64,000 nt of DNA from assembly GCF_025499425.1 (NCBI RefSeq), contig NZ_JAIMCB010000001.1, forward strand, positions 496,001 to 560,000, in the 5' to 3' direction. Position 1 is the stretch's first letter; each line of letters begins with the position of its first letter. A model generated the notes under the pieces. The model did not search any database and had not been told where the DNA came from. It saw nothing but the letters and a program-made list of their open reading frames with translations. This stretch comes from Acidiferrimicrobium sp. IK (GTDB lineage: Bacteria; Actinomycetota; Acidimicrobiia; Acidimicrobiales; Palsa-688). This document shows positions 25,542-33,791 of the stretch, one piece after another. A program made the position numbers and the translations under genes.

Positions 25542-25934
25542 ATGCCCGATCAGATCCCCTTCGTCGACTACCTGGTGCTCGGCGACCAGCCCCACTTGGT
25601 GGCCAACGAGTGCACCACCTGCGGCGCCCGGTTCTTCGACCGCCGCAACGCCTGCGCCAGCTGCTTCGCCACCGAGTTCAAGAAGGTCGACGTCCCCACC
25701 GAGGGAGAGGTACGGGCCTTCACGATCGTGTCGATGGCCGCCCCCGGCATCCCGGTCCCCTTCGTGTCCGCGACCATCGACTGCCAGGGCACCAGCGTCC
25801 GGGCCAACATCATCAACTGCGACCCCACCCCCGAAGCGGTCACCCTCGGCATGAAGGTCCGCCTGGCCACCTACGTCCTCGGCGACAAGGGCGGCGTCGA
25901 CGCAATCGGCTTCGGTTTCGAGCCGGTGTCCTGA
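25542..25934 (+). CDS. Zn-ribbon / OB-fold protein (DUF35 family)
   Basis: A 130-residue two-part protein. The N-terminal rubredoxin-like zinc ribbon has CTTCGARFFDRRNACASC (two CxxC pairs, about residues 22-39), and the rest (GEVRAFTIVSMAAPGIPVPF ... LGMKVRLATYVL) is the OB fold. In actinobacteria such proteins pair with SCP-x-type thiolases or aldolases and help form the active complex; the thiolase follows 58 bp downstream. TAGGAG is near the ATG. The complex and its role in side-chain cleavage of steroids or fatty acyl-CoA are inferred from relatives. Confidence 0.9.
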   Translation: MPDQIPFVDYLVLGDQPHLVANECTTCGARFFDRRNACASCFATEFKKVDVPTEGEVRAFTIVSMAAPGIPVPFVSATIDCQGTSVRANIINCDPTPEAVTLGMKVRLATYVLGDKGGVDAIGFGFEPVS

Positions 25935-25992
25935 GTGAACGCGCCCACCTCATCCGGCATTCACCCCTTCTGCGACAAAAGGAGCACTACTG

Positions 25993-27192
25993 ATGGCAAG
26001 TGACGACGTCTGGATCCTCGGGATCAAGATGACCAAGTTCGGCAAGTACCCCGACAAGGACATCACCGACCTGGCCGCCGACGCGACCATGGCCGCGCTG
26101 GCCGACGGCGGCGTGACCATGAAAGACGTCCAGCTGCTGGCCTACGGCAACCTGGTCGGGGGCACCCAGGGCCAGTCCCTGCAAAAGCAGGTCGGCCAGA
26201 CCGGCATCCCCGTGTACAACGTGGCCAACGCCTGCGCCACCGGGGCCACCGCCCTACGGGTCGCGTACATGGCGATCAAGGCCGGGGAGATCGACACCGG
26301 CCTCGCGGTCGGCGTGGAGAAGCTGGCCGGCGCGGGGCTGCTCGCCGGCGGCTCGCGCGGCGCCGAGAAGGACGAGTGGACCCCTGAGGGGCGCTTCGGG
26401 GCGGTCGCTCCCGTCGACGGGCGCATCGGCACCGAGACGATGCCGGGCGTGTTCGCCCAGATCGGGATGGAGTACGGGCACAAGTACGGGGGGACGAGCT
26501 TCGAGCTGTTCGCCAAGATCTCCGAGAAGAACCACGCCCACTCCACGCTCAACCCGCTCGCCGCCTACTCCAAGCGGTTCACCCTCGAGCAGATCATGGG
26601 CGACATCATGATCAGCTACCCCAACACCCGCCCGATGTGCTCGGCCAACTGCGACGGTGCCGCCGCGGCGGTGCTGGTCAGCGACGCCAAGCTGAAGACC
26701 CTCTCCAAGGAGCAGCAGCGCCGGGCGGTCAAGATCTCCGCGTCGATCCTCACCACCGACCCGTGGGAGGAGGCCTGCCAGGTGCTGCCCAACGTCAACA
26801 CCCTGACCCGCAACGCGGCCAAGCAGGCCTACGAGAAGGCCGGGATCGGCCCCGAGGACCTCGACTTGGTGGAGCTGCACGACTGCTTCGCCACCGCCGA
26901 GCTGGTCCACTACGACAACCTGATGCTCTGCGAGGAAGGCGGCGCCGCGGACTTCTTCAACTCCGGTGCCACCTGGCGCGACGGCAAGACCCCGGTCAAC
27001 GTGTCCGGCGGCCTGGAGTCCAAGGGCCACCCGATCGCCGCGACCGGCATCGCCAACGTGTGGGAGATCGCCCACCACCTGCGGGGCGAGGCCGGTGACC
27101 GCCAGATCGAGGGCGCCAAGGTCGGCCTGGCCCACGTCATCGGCCTCGGGTCTGCGTGCGGCATCCACGTGCTGGAGAAGTCCGGCCTGTAG
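25993..27192 (+). CDS. SCP-x-type thiolase / lipid-transfer protein
   Basis: A 399-residue thiolase-fold enzyme. The nucleophile is in VYNVANACATGATALR (Cys about 80). Later come VELHDCFATAEL (His about 296) and GGLESKGHPIAATG (His about 345). The usual final CxG is replaced by GLGSACGIHVL. These features match SCP-2 thiolases and the Ltp family, which act with a DUF35 partner in thiolytic or retro-aldol cleavage of acyl-CoAs. The ATG follows AAAAGGAG. It is cotranscribed with the DUF35 gene and ends in a strong hairpin shared with the convergent FadE gene. Confidence 0.92.
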   Translation: MASDDVWILGIKMTKFGKYPDKDITDLAADATMAALADGGVTMKDVQLLAYGNLVGGTQGQSLQKQVGQTGIPVYNVANACATGATALRVAYMAIKAGEIDTGLAVGVEKLAGAGLLAGGSRGAEKDEWTPEGRFGAVAPVDGRIGTETMPGVFAQIGMEYGHKYGGTSFELFAKISEKNHAHSTLNPLAAYSKRFTLEQIMGDIMISYPNTRPMCSANCDGAAAAVLVSDAKLKTLSKEQQRRAVKISASILTTDPWEEACQVLPNVNTLTRNAAKQAYEKAGIGPEDLDLVELHDCFATAELVHYDNLMLCEEGGAADFFNSGATWRDGKTPVNVSGGLESKGHPIAATGIANVWEIAHHLRGEAGDRQIEGAKVGLAHVIGLGSACGIHVLEKSGL

Positions 27193-27229
27193 GTCTCTGC
27201 CAGTCGTCAGTACCAGCAGTGCCGCGAAT

Positions 27230-27258
27230 GCGGGGCCGGGCGTAACGCCCGGCCCCGC
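27230..27258. terminator. Bidirectional hairpin between thiolase and FadE genes
   Basis: Thirteen perfect pairs (GCGGGGCCGGGCG with CGCCCGGCCCCGC) around loop TAA, followed on the plus strand by TTTCG. It lies between two convergent stops. Confidence 0.85.
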
Positions 27259-27292
27259 TTTCGCGTCCCCTCGCTTCGAGCCCAGGAGCGGC

Positions 27293-29410
27293 CTACTTGA
27301 GGAGGGGCTCCCGGGGTAGGCCGAGGAGGCGCTCGCCGATCTGGTTGCGGACAATTTCCGATGTGCCGCCGGCGATGGTGAGGCACAGTGCGTTCAGGTA
27401 CTCGTAGGCCCGACCGGCGCCGGCCGCTCCGACGGGGCCGATGACCCCCGACGGGCCGGCCATGCGCAGGGCCAGGTCCGACACCCGCTGGGTGAGCTCG
27501 CCTGACGCCAGCTTGGTGACGTTGCCTTCGGCCCCAGGCTCTGCGCCTTCCACGGCTCGGGCCACCAGGCGCTGCTGAAGCGCCCGCTGGGCCATGGCCT
27601 CGGCGATGAGCTCGCCCAGCTCGTGGTCGAAGCGGCCGTCCGCGGGGGCGTCAGCGGCATAGTCGCGGGCCGGGGTGCCGAAGCCGGGGCCACCGCCGAT
27701 GGACACCCGCTCGTTGCCGAGGGTGGCCCGGGCCACCTTCCAGCCGTCGCCGACTTTGCCCACCACGTCGTCGTCGGGCACGAACACGTCGGTGAAGAAC
27801 ACCTCGTTGAAGTGGGCCTCGCCCGTGATCTGCCTGAGGGGGCGGATGTCCACCCCCTCCGACGTCAGGTCGATGACCATCATGGAGACGCCGGCGTGCT
27901 TCGGCCCGTCGGGATCGGTGCGCACGGTGGCGAAGCCCCGGTTGGACAGGTGGGCGTTGGAGGTCCACACCTTCTGACCGTTGACCAGCCAGCCGCCGTC
28001 CACCTTCTGGCCCTTGGTCCGGATGGCCGCGGCGTCCGAACCGGCGTTGGGCTCGGAGAACATCTGGCAAAACATCAGCTCGCCGCGGAGGCTGGGGCCG
28101 ACGAAGCGCTCGAGCTGGTCGGGAGTGCCGTGCTGGGCGATGGTCAGGGTGACCCACCCGCCGATGCCCATGTCGGGCCGCTCGACGTCGGCGAAGACCT
28201 CGTCGATGACCAGCTGCTCCACTGCGCCGGCGCCGCGGCCCCACGGTGCGGGCCAGTGCGGGAAGAGGTACCCGGAGCTGACCAGCTCGGCGCGCCGCTC
28301 GCCTTCGGGGAGGGCCAGGATGCGCTGGCGGGCCTCCGCGGCCCGGGCCCGGAACTCCTCGGCCTCGGGCGGTAGGTCGACGCCCTCGGCGCGGCGGGCG
28401 CCGCCGCGCACCGATACGGTCAGCTCGACCGCAGGGTCGGGGTCGCCGTCGAACAGCGCTCGTAGGGTCGTCACTCGCCTCAGGTAGATGTGGGCGTCGT
28501 GCTCCCAGGTGAAGCCGATCCCGCCGGACACTTGGATGTTCTTCTTCGCGACTCGGACCGCGCCGGGGAAGGCCTGCGCCGCGGCCGCGGTGGCAGCGAG
28601 GTGCAGCTGCATGTCGGCGCCGTCGGTCCCGGCGGGGATGTCAGCGGCGCGCGCGGCGTCCCACGCCGCGGCCGTGGCCAGCTCGGTGTCGACGAGCATG
28701 TTGGCCAGGTGGTGCTTGACCGCCTGGAAGCTGCCGATGACCCGGCCGAACTGCTCGCGCTCCTTGGCGTAGGCGTTGGCGGCATCCAGGCAGGCGGAGG
28801 CCACGCCCGCCGCCTCGGCGGCGGCCAGGGTCCGCCCCAGGTCGCGAGCCGCGCCTGCTGCGCCGGCGAGGCGCCCTACCGGGGCGCCGGTGAGGGTCAC
28901 CGACGCCAGCGGCCGGGTCCGGTCCAAGCTGTCGAGGGCCTCGGAGCTCAGCGCGGCCCGCTCGGCCACGACGATGTCGTCGCCGTCGACGAGCAAGACG
29001 ATGTCGGCTCCGGCCCCGCCGGCAACGGCCCCGGCATCCAAGCCCACCGCTGCGCTGCGCCGCCCGGTGGCCAGGTCCGGCAGGAGGGAGGCCTTGAGGT
29101 CGTCGGGAGCGCAGCGCGCCAGCACCGCCGCCGCCCACACGGTGGGCAGGAACGGCCCGGGCGTCACGGACCGGCCCAGCTCGTAGAGGACGACAGCCAG
29201 CTCGGGGAGGCCGTAGCCCTGGCCTTCGAGATCCTCGGGGACGGCCAGGCCCAACCAACCCAGCCCGACCAGCTCGTCCCAGGACGCCGGGAGCTTGTCA
29301 CTGCCCGAGTCGGTCGCCTCGCGCGCCGCGGCGATGCCGCCCTGGCGGTTGAGGACCGCTCGAGCGGTCTCGGCCAGCAGGCGGTGGTCTTCGGTGATGG
29401 CCAGGGTCAT
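27293..29410 (-). CDS. Fused two-domain acyl-CoA dehydrogenase (FadE34-like)
   Basis: A 705-residue protein made of two acyl-CoA dehydrogenase units. Residues 1-330 contain LGWLGLAVPEDLEGQGYGLPEL, YAKEREQFGRVIGSFQAVKHHLANM and VSGGIGFTWEHDAHIYLRR. Residues about 345-705 contain QMFSEPNAGSDAAAIRT, GWLVNGQKVWTSNA, and the C-terminal AGGTSEIVRNQIGERLLGLPR. Mycobacterial FadE34 has this same fused layout and acts on cholesterol side-chain CoA esters; function here is inferred. Normal ACADs are homotetramers of about 380 residues, so the fusion replaces an alpha2beta2 pair. The ferredoxin gene lies 58 bp upstream. Confidence 0.92.
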   Translation of the reverse strand: MTLAITEDHRLLAETARAVLNRQGGIAAAREATDSGSDKLPASWDELVGLGWLGLAVPEDLEGQGYGLPELAVVLYELGRSVTPGPFLPTVWAAAVLARCAPDDLKASLLPDLATGRRSAAVGLDAGAVAGGAGADIVLLVDGDDIVVAERAALSSEALDSLDRTRPLASVTLTGAPVGRLAGAAGAARDLGRTLAAAEAAGVASACLDAANAYAKEREQFGRVIGSFQAVKHHLANMLVDTELATAAAWDAARAADIPAGTDGADMQLHLAATAAAAQAFPGAVRVAKKNIQVSGGIGFTWEHDAHIYLRRVTTLRALFDGDPDPAVELTVSVRGGARRAEGVDLPPEAEEFRARAAEARQRILALPEGERRAELVSSGYLFPHWPAPWGRGAGAVEQLVIDEVFADVERPDMGIGGWVTLTIAQHGTPDQLERFVGPSLRGELMFCQMFSEPNAGSDAAAIRTKGQKVDGGWLVNGQKVWTSNAHLSNRGFATVRTDPDGPKHAGVSMMVIDLTSEGVDIRPLRQITGEAHFNEVFFTDVFVPDDDVVGKVGDGWKVARATLGNERVSIGGGPGFGTPARDYAADAPADGRFDHELGELIAEAMAQRALQQRLVARAVEGAEPGAEGNVTKLASGELTQRVSDLALRMAGPSGVIGPVGAAGAGRAYEYLNALCLTIAGGTSEIVRNQIGERLLGLPREPLLK

Positions 29411-29468
29411 GGGTTCTCCTTAACGGGGGTGCGGGTTCGAGCAGGGGCCAGCGGGTGCCTGCGGCCGT

Positions 29469-29663
29469 CTACTGGGTGACGGTGATGGCCTGCTCGGGGC
29501 AACTGGCCCGACCCAGCTCCACCTTGTCGGCGAGCGCCTCAGGCACGTCCCCGCCGCCGATGACCGCGCCGTAGCCCTCGTCGTCGGCCTCGAACACCTC
29601 AGGAGCCAGCGAATAGCACCGGCCGTGGCCGGTGCAGCGGTCGGTGTCGATCGTCACCTTCAT
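29469..29663 (-). CDS. 3Fe-4S ferredoxin (P450-type)
   Basis: A 64-residue acidic ferredoxin. Cluster ligands follow the pattern CTGHGRC ... SCPEQAI: the second of the four canonical positions is His rather than Cys, as in [3Fe-4S] ferredoxins serving cytochrome P450s. It probably feeds electrons to a P450 encoded elsewhere, or to the FadE below, which is 58 bp downstream. AGGATG precedes the ATG. A perfect 5-bp inverted repeat with a 4-bp spacer lies just upstream (29674-29687). Confidence 0.9.
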   Translation of the reverse strand: MKVTIDTDRCTGHGRCYSLAPEVFEADDEGYGAVIGGGDVPEALADKVELGRASCPEQAITVTQ

Positions 29664-29673
29664 GTAAACATCC

Positions 29674-29687
29674 TACTGATTCCAGTA
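29674..29687. promoter_or_regulatory. Inverted repeat TACTG-ATTC-CAGTA
   Basis: It stands 10 bp upstream of the ferredoxin ATG and 57 bp before the divergent amidohydrolase start. It is a plausible operator for a TetR-type regulator of the ferredoxin/FadE pair. Confidence 0.4.
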
Positions 29688-29731
29688 ACTCGCTATCTGA
29701 TTGGGTCGGTGAAACAGGGCGGGTCAGCGCG

Positions 29732-29737
29732 TAGCGT
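29732..29737 (+). promoter_or_regulatory. -10 hexamer TAGCGT of the amidohydrolase, leaderless type
   Basis: TAGCGT, then TGCCGGG, then GTG at 29745. Confidence 0.45.
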
Positions 29738-29744
29738 TGCCGGG

Positions 29745-30569
29745 GTGCCCGCACTCGTGGACAGTCACGTGCATCTCCTCCCGGAACGACTCGGAAGCGC
29801 CATCCGGGCGTTCTTCGCCGACCACGGCATCGACCCGGCCCGCTTCGCCTACCCCCTCGACCACGACGAGATCTGCGCCCGCCTGGCGGCCGACGGCATC
29901 GCTGCGGCATGGACGTTGCCCTACGTCCGCCGGCCCGGCGCTGCGGACGCACTCAACGCGTCCACGGCAGCAATCGCGGCCTCTCAGTCCGCCGGCCCAG
30001 TCGAGGTGATCGCCGGTGCGACGGTCCATCCCGGCGACGCTGACCCGGTGGGGGTGGTGCGCCGGGCGGTAGAGGACCTCGGGGCCCGGGTCCTCAAGCT
30101 GCACTGCTCGGTAGGCGACCACTCGCCAGACGATCCCCGCCTCGACGCGGTGTGGGACTGGGTGTCGGAGGTCCGGCTGCCGGTAGTGGTCCACGCCGGT
30201 CACGGCGTGTCGGGGCACACTGGAGCCGCCGAGCTGGAACCCATCGGGGTCGTCGCAGCGCGCTGGCCCGAGGCTCGGGTCGTCGTCGCCCACTGCGGAC
30301 ACGCGGCAGCGGCGCGGACCCTCGAGCTGATGACCCTCCACCCCTCACTGCACGCCGACCTCACCCCAGTGGTGTTCGAACTGGTCGACGTCCCGGCGCC
30401 GGCGGCCCGGGCGCTGGCCGACCGGCTGCTGTTCGGGAGCGACGCTCCCAACACCGGCTTCAGCGCAGCCGAGGCGCTGGCCGGCCTCGACCGCCTCGAA
30501 CTCGGCGACGCCCGCGCCGCGGTCGCCGGCGGCACAGCCCGCCGCCTCGTAGAGGAAGTGGCGGGCTGA
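29745..30569 (+). CDS. Amidohydrolase-family metal-dependent hydrolase
   Basis: A 274-residue TIM-barrel hydrolase of the amidohydrolase 2 (PF04909-like) type. It opens with the metal motif VDSHVHLLPE (HxH), has KLHCSVGDHSP, VVVHAGHGVSGHTG (His), VVVAHCGHAAAARTLELM (His) and FGSDAPNTG (final Asp). Such enzymes cut C-N, C-C or C-O bonds in cyclic or aromatic acids. GTG at 29745 is chosen because of the TAGCGT hexamer 7 nt before it. It is divergent from the ferredoxin gene and has no coupled neighbour. Confidence 0.87.
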   Translation: MPALVDSHVHLLPERLGSAIRAFFADHGIDPARFAYPLDHDEICARLAADGIAAAWTLPYVRRPGAADALNASTAAIAASQSAGPVEVIAGATVHPGDADPVGVVRRAVEDLGARVLKLHCSVGDHSPDDPRLDAVWDWVSEVRLPVVVHAGHGVSGHTGAAELEPIGVVAARWPEARVVVAHCGHAAAARTLELMTLHPSLHADLTPVVFELVDVPAPAARALADRLLFGSDAPNTGFSAAEALAGLDRLELGDARAAVAGGTARRLVEEVAG

Positions 30570-30646
30570 CCGCTCCGGCGCCAGTCCGAGTCGCCGGCGA
30601 CAGGCGCTGCTAGGGGCAGCCCCCGACGGGCCGGCGGTGAGGAGCC

Positions 30647-31036
30647 CTACGCCCGGTCAACGGGTTCGGTGTGCTTCTGCCAGGGGAAACGCCACGGGAC
30701 CGTGCTGCCTGAGCGCACCTTGGCGGAGATCTTGCGCTCGATCACGAACGCCAGGACCGGGATGAGTCCGGCACCCACCATGGCCGCCATCTCCGTCAGG
30801 GTGAAGCGGGCCCGGCGGGCCAGGTCCAGCGCACAGACCAGGTACACGATGTACAGGTAGCCGTGGGCCGTGCCGACGATCTGCACGATGATGTCGTCAC
30901 TGGCCCAGACCTGCAGCGGGATGCCCACGAACACCACGACCGCCAGTCCCACGCCGACGACGTAGGCCATCACCCGGTATCGGGCAAGGGACGACTCGAG
31001 CGACCCCCAGCGGGCCATCCGGGGAGCGGTGCTCAC
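30647..31036 (-). CDS. DUF3817 membrane protein
   Basis: A 129-residue integral membrane protein with about three helices: YRVMAYVVGVGLAVVVFVGI, IVQIVGTAHGYLYIVYLVCAL and FTLTEMAAMVGAGLIPVLAFV, followed by a basic cytosolic tail ERKISAKVRSG. GTAHGYLYIVYL is the signature of the DUF3817 family; its function is unknown, though related proteins appear near transport or respiration genes. The GTG start overlaps the preceding gene's stop (GTGA), so the two are translated together. Confidence 0.85.
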   Translation of the reverse strand: MSTAPRMARWGSLESSLARYRVMAYVVGVGLAVVVFVGIPLQVWASDDIIVQIVGTAHGYLYIVYLVCALDLARRARFTLTEMAAMVGAGLIPVLAFVIERKISAKVRSGSTVPWRFPWQKHTEPVDRA

Positions 31037-31509
31037 GGCAGTCCCTGGGGGTTGCGCCACGTCTTGGCCTTGCCCTTGTCCTTCAACGAGGCCAGGTAGT
31101 CGTTGTAGCGGTCGAGGGCGGCGGCTGCGGCTTCGATCTTGGACTCCTCGATCTCGGTGGCCCCTTCGCTTCCTGGCCCAGGGAGCAGGCCGGGGCCGGT
31201 GGTGGTGGTGAGCATCAGCCGGGTCGGGGCCGGTATCGGGTCGGCGGTGGGCGGACCGATCTGCTTGGCCCGGCGGAGCCGCTCCTCCTTGCGCGCCTGG
31301 ACCTCTTCGGGCGCCTCGTGGATCAACTGCCACCACCCGACAACCGCCAAGACGGCGAAGATCGGCCACTCGAAGGTGTAGGCCCAGCTCAAGCCGTTGC
31401 CGCTCATGGCCCGGTCGAGCTGCCACCAGCCGGCGATCAGGCAGCCCGGCACGATGATGATGAGCAGGGCGTGCCATAAGAAGGCCCGGCGTGTCACCCA
31501 CTTTTGCAC
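31033..31509 (-). CDS. Two-helix membrane protein of unknown function
   Basis: A 158-residue protein starting at GTG. Two hydrophobic helices (LWHALLIIIVPGCLIAGWWQL and FEWPIFAVLAVVGWWQLI) are followed by an acidic-basic cytosolic tail of about 90 residues ending in a helix rich in Ala and Lys (DKGKAKTWRNPQG). The first helix region has a loose resemblance to the N-terminus of SURF1-like cytochrome-oxidase assembly proteins, but the rest does not fit. It is coupled to the DUF3817 gene, suggesting a small membrane complex. TAGCAT lies seven nt upstream. Confidence 0.7.
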   Translation of the reverse strand: MQKWVTRRAFLWHALLIIIVPGCLIAGWWQLDRAMSGNGLSWAYTFEWPIFAVLAVVGWWQLIHEAPEEVQARKEERLRRAKQIGPPTADPIPAPTRLMLTTTTGPGLLPGPGSEGATEIEESKIEAAAAALDRYNDYLASLKDKGKAKTWRNPQGLP

Positions 31510-31516
31510 GGCACCG

Positions 31517-31522
31517 ATGCTA
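31517..31522 (-). promoter_or_regulatory. -10 hexamer TAGCAT of the membrane-protein operon
   Basis: Minus-strand TAGCAT, then CGGTGCC, then GTG at 31509; leaderless arrangement. Confidence 0.45.
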
Positions 31523-31560
31523 GAAGCACCCAGGTGCCATCGGCACGGCAGGACTGCGGC

Positions 31561-32358
31561 TCAGCGGCCTTCGAAGGTGGCGCCGCGCCGCTCGCCGAAG
31601 GCCCGCATGCCCTCCTTGAAGTCGGCGGTCCGGATCGCCAGCTCCTCGGTCATGGCCTCGTTGCGGAGGCTGTCGGAGAGGGTGGCGTTGCTGTTTTGGG
31701 CGAGGAGCTGCTTGGCCAGGCCGACCGACACCGTCGCCGCCGCCGCGAGCTCAGCGACGATCGCCGCTGCCGCGGCCTCCAGGTCGCCGGGCTCGGTGAC
31801 CTGGCTGATCAGCCCCCACCGCAGCGCTTCCTCCGCGGCCACCGGGCGGGACCGCAGCACCATGTCCTTCGCCCGGGCCATCCCCACCAGGCGGGGCAGG
31901 ATCCAGGTAGTGCCGCTGTCAGGAGTGAATCCCCGCCCGACGAACGGCACCCAAAACTTGGCGCTGGTGTCAGCGACGACGTAGTCGCCGCTCAGGGCCA
32001 AGACGTTGCCGAACCCGGCCGCCCAGCCAGCGACGACCGTCACGACGGGCACCTGCGCGTACTGGATGGTCTCTATGAGACGGTGGGCCCCGGCGGCCAG
32101 GCGCCGCTCCATGTGGCCGGCCCTTGGCTGGGGGCCGTCGCCCCGGTTTCCGGAGATGTCGAAGCCGGAGCAAAAGTTCTTGCCCTGCCCGCGGATGATC
32201 ACGACGCGGGTCGTGTCGTCCTGGCTGGCGGTCTCGATGGCATCTATCAGGCCCGCGGCGATCTCGGCGGTGACGGCGTTCCCCTTGTCCGGTCGCTCCA
32301 GGGTGAGGGCCAGCACCGCGCCGTCGGCGGCGACGGCGAGACCGGGGACCTCGCTCAT
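31561..32358 (-). CDS. Enoyl-CoA hydratase/isomerase
   Basis: A 265-residue crotonase-fold enzyme. The oxyanion-hole motif GKNFCSGFDIS (about residues 60-70) and VVAGWAAGFGNVLALSGDYVVAD are clear; the position of the second catalytic Glu carries GFTPDSGTTW, where Asp replaces Glu, so it may be a crotonase-type isomerase rather than a standard hydratase. Its ATG overlaps the stop of the flavoprotein gene upstream (ATGA), so they are coupled. It likely acts in beta-oxidation of an uncommon acyl-CoA. Confidence 0.88.
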   Translation of the reverse strand: MSEVPGLAVAADGAVLALTLERPDKGNAVTAEIAAGLIDAIETASQDDTTRVVIIRGQGKNFCSGFDISGNRGDGPQPRAGHMERRLAAGAHRLIETIQYAQVPVVTVVAGWAAGFGNVLALSGDYVVADTSAKFWVPFVGRGFTPDSGTTWILPRLVGMARAKDMVLRSRPVAAEEALRWGLISQVTEPGDLEAAAAAIVAELAAAATVSVGLAKQLLAQNSNATLSDSLRNEAMTEELAIRTADFKEGMRAFGERRGATFEGR

Positions 32359-32828
32359 TGGTCCACCCCGAGGTGCGCGTTGTTCCAGTTGAGGACCTTG
32401 CCGTCCGGTGTGAAGCGCACGACGGCCGACTCGGCGGCGTAGTGGCTTCGGGTCGCGTCGGGCATCTTCTTCGGTGCGGTTCGAAACCCGGCGTATTTGC
32501 GAGCCATCTCGGCGTCGATAGCGGCCTGCAAGTCGGCGTCGGGGTCGACGATCTCGGCGTGTCCGCTCATGTGCACCGCTCGCAGCTCCGCCCACCGCTC
32601 GCCGTCCTCGACGAGGAACGAGCTGACCGGGTTGCGCCTCACCCGCAGGAGCTTCTTGCCCCGCGTGGTGGTGTAGACAGCCCCGCCGACGAAGGCGTAC
32701 CAGACCGGCAGGGCGACCGGGGACCCGTCGGCCTTCAGAGTGGTGAGAACCCCGGTGTGCCCATCACGAACGAAAGCCCACAGCTCCTCGTCGTTCATGC
32801 GTACCGTCGGTCTGCGGGTCTCGCTCAC
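32355..32828 (-). CDS. PPOX-class F420/flavin-dependent enzyme
   Basis: A 157-residue split-beta-barrel protein of the pyridoxamine-5'-phosphate-oxidase-like family. Family features are HTGVLTTLKADGSPVALPVWYAF, YTTTRGKKLLRVRRNP and MSGHAEIVD. In Actinomycetota such proteins are often F420H2-dependent reductases; cofactor preference cannot be told by eye. GTG start is preceded by GGGGAGG. It is the first gene of a two-gene operon with the enoyl-CoA hydratase, so it may reduce or isomerise an intermediate of the same path. Confidence 0.85.
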   Translation of the reverse strand: MSETRRPTVRMNDEELWAFVRDGHTGVLTTLKADGSPVALPVWYAFVGGAVYTTTRGKKLLRVRRNPVSSFLVEDGERWAELRAVHMSGHAEIVDPDADLQAAIDAEMARKYAGFRTAPKKMPDATRSHYAAESAVVRFTPDGKVLNWNNAHLGVDQ

Positions 32829-32851
32829 CGCCTCCCCTTCGCTCTCATAAT

Positions 32852-32869
32852 CCGCACACTATATTGCGG
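32852..32869. promoter_or_regulatory. Inverted repeat CCGCA-N8-TGCGG
   Basis: It lies 24 bp upstream of the PPOX gene in an AT-rich patch (CACTATAT between the arms) that could hold the -10 box, so an operator is plausible. Confidence 0.3.
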
Positions 32870-32916
32870 CTACGGGGACTGCCCGGCGGGCTGCGGTCGG
32901 GGAGCCCGGCGGGGGG

Positions 32917-33636
32917 TTAGCGGGCCGGCGCAGGGACGACGGGCAGCTGCAGGACGAAGCGGTGCGGGGGGCCAGGATCTAAGGATGCCGACCCGCCGCT
33001 GGCCTCCGCCAGGGTCCGCACCACGGCCAAGCCCAGCCCGCTGCCGGCCACCGACGGATCCGCGCCGGCCCGCTCGAAACGCTCGAAAAGCCGGGACCGG
33101 TGGCTCTCCGCCACGCCCCGCCCGGCGTCGCCGACCGCCACCCGGACCCTCCCGGCGCCGACGCTCACCTCGACGGTGTAGGGCGCCGACCCGTGGATCC
33201 TGGCGTTGGTGAGGTAGTTGGTGACCATCTGGTGCAACCGGCGGGGGTCCACGAAGACCTGCACGTCGGGGTCGCAGACCACCGTGACCGACGCCGGGTC
33301 GACGCCGTCGTCGGCCACCACCTCGAGGAGGGCGTCTCTCAAGGAGAGGGTGACCGGACGCAGCTGCAGCAGGCCGGCCCGGCCGGCGGCGAGCAGCAGG
33401 ATGTCTTGGAGCAGCCCGTCGAGGCGGTGGGCCTGACGGACGATGGTGTCGAGGGCGTCGTCGAGCTGCTGCTCGCTCAGCCGCCCCCGGCGGTCACGGA
33501 CGGTCTCGGCGAACCCGACGATCGCGGCGACGGGGCCGCGCAACTCGTGGGCGCTGAGGGCCAGGAGGTCGTCGGCCTCTCCGAGGTGGTCGGCCCGGGA
33601 TGCCCCGTCGTGGTGCTCGATCCGGTGGTTGGTCAT
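32917..33636 (-). CDS. Histidine kinase without a sensor domain
   Basis: A 239-residue soluble kinase. The H-box ALSAHELRGPVAAIVGFAETV (His about 33) is followed by N-box TNYLTNARIHG, G1 DAGRGV and G2 GSGLGLAVV, so both the dimerisation/phosphoacceptor and HATPase domains are complete. There is no transmembrane segment, PAS or GAF domain, and no response-regulator gene next to it, so it is an orphan. The ATG at 33636 has AGGGA 8 nt before it; a start at 33714 would add 26 residues of low-complexity sequence. The signal it senses is unknown. Confidence 0.87.
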   Translation of the reverse strand: MTNHRIEHHDGASRADHLGEADDLLALSAHELRGPVAAIVGFAETVRDRRGRLSEQQLDDALDTIVRQAHRLDGLLQDILLLAAGRAGLLQLRPVTLSLRDALLEVVADDGVDPASVTVVCDPDVQVFVDPRRLHQMVTNYLTNARIHGSAPYTVEVSVGAGRVRVAVGDAGRGVAESHRSRLFERFERAGADPSVAGSGLGLAVVRTLAEASGGSASLDPGPPHRFVLQLPVVPAPAR

Positions 33637-33791
33637 CTCGCGCGTCCCTGCCCCTCGCCCAGGAGCATGCCACGTCGCCGCCGGCGCGTGCAGCCGAGCC
33701 CCGGCAGGTGACAAATGTCAGGCCCGCCTCCGGACGCCGCGCACTGGGCGCAGCTGCGACGATGCCTTAGGCTGGAGGCCGGGAGGTCGAC

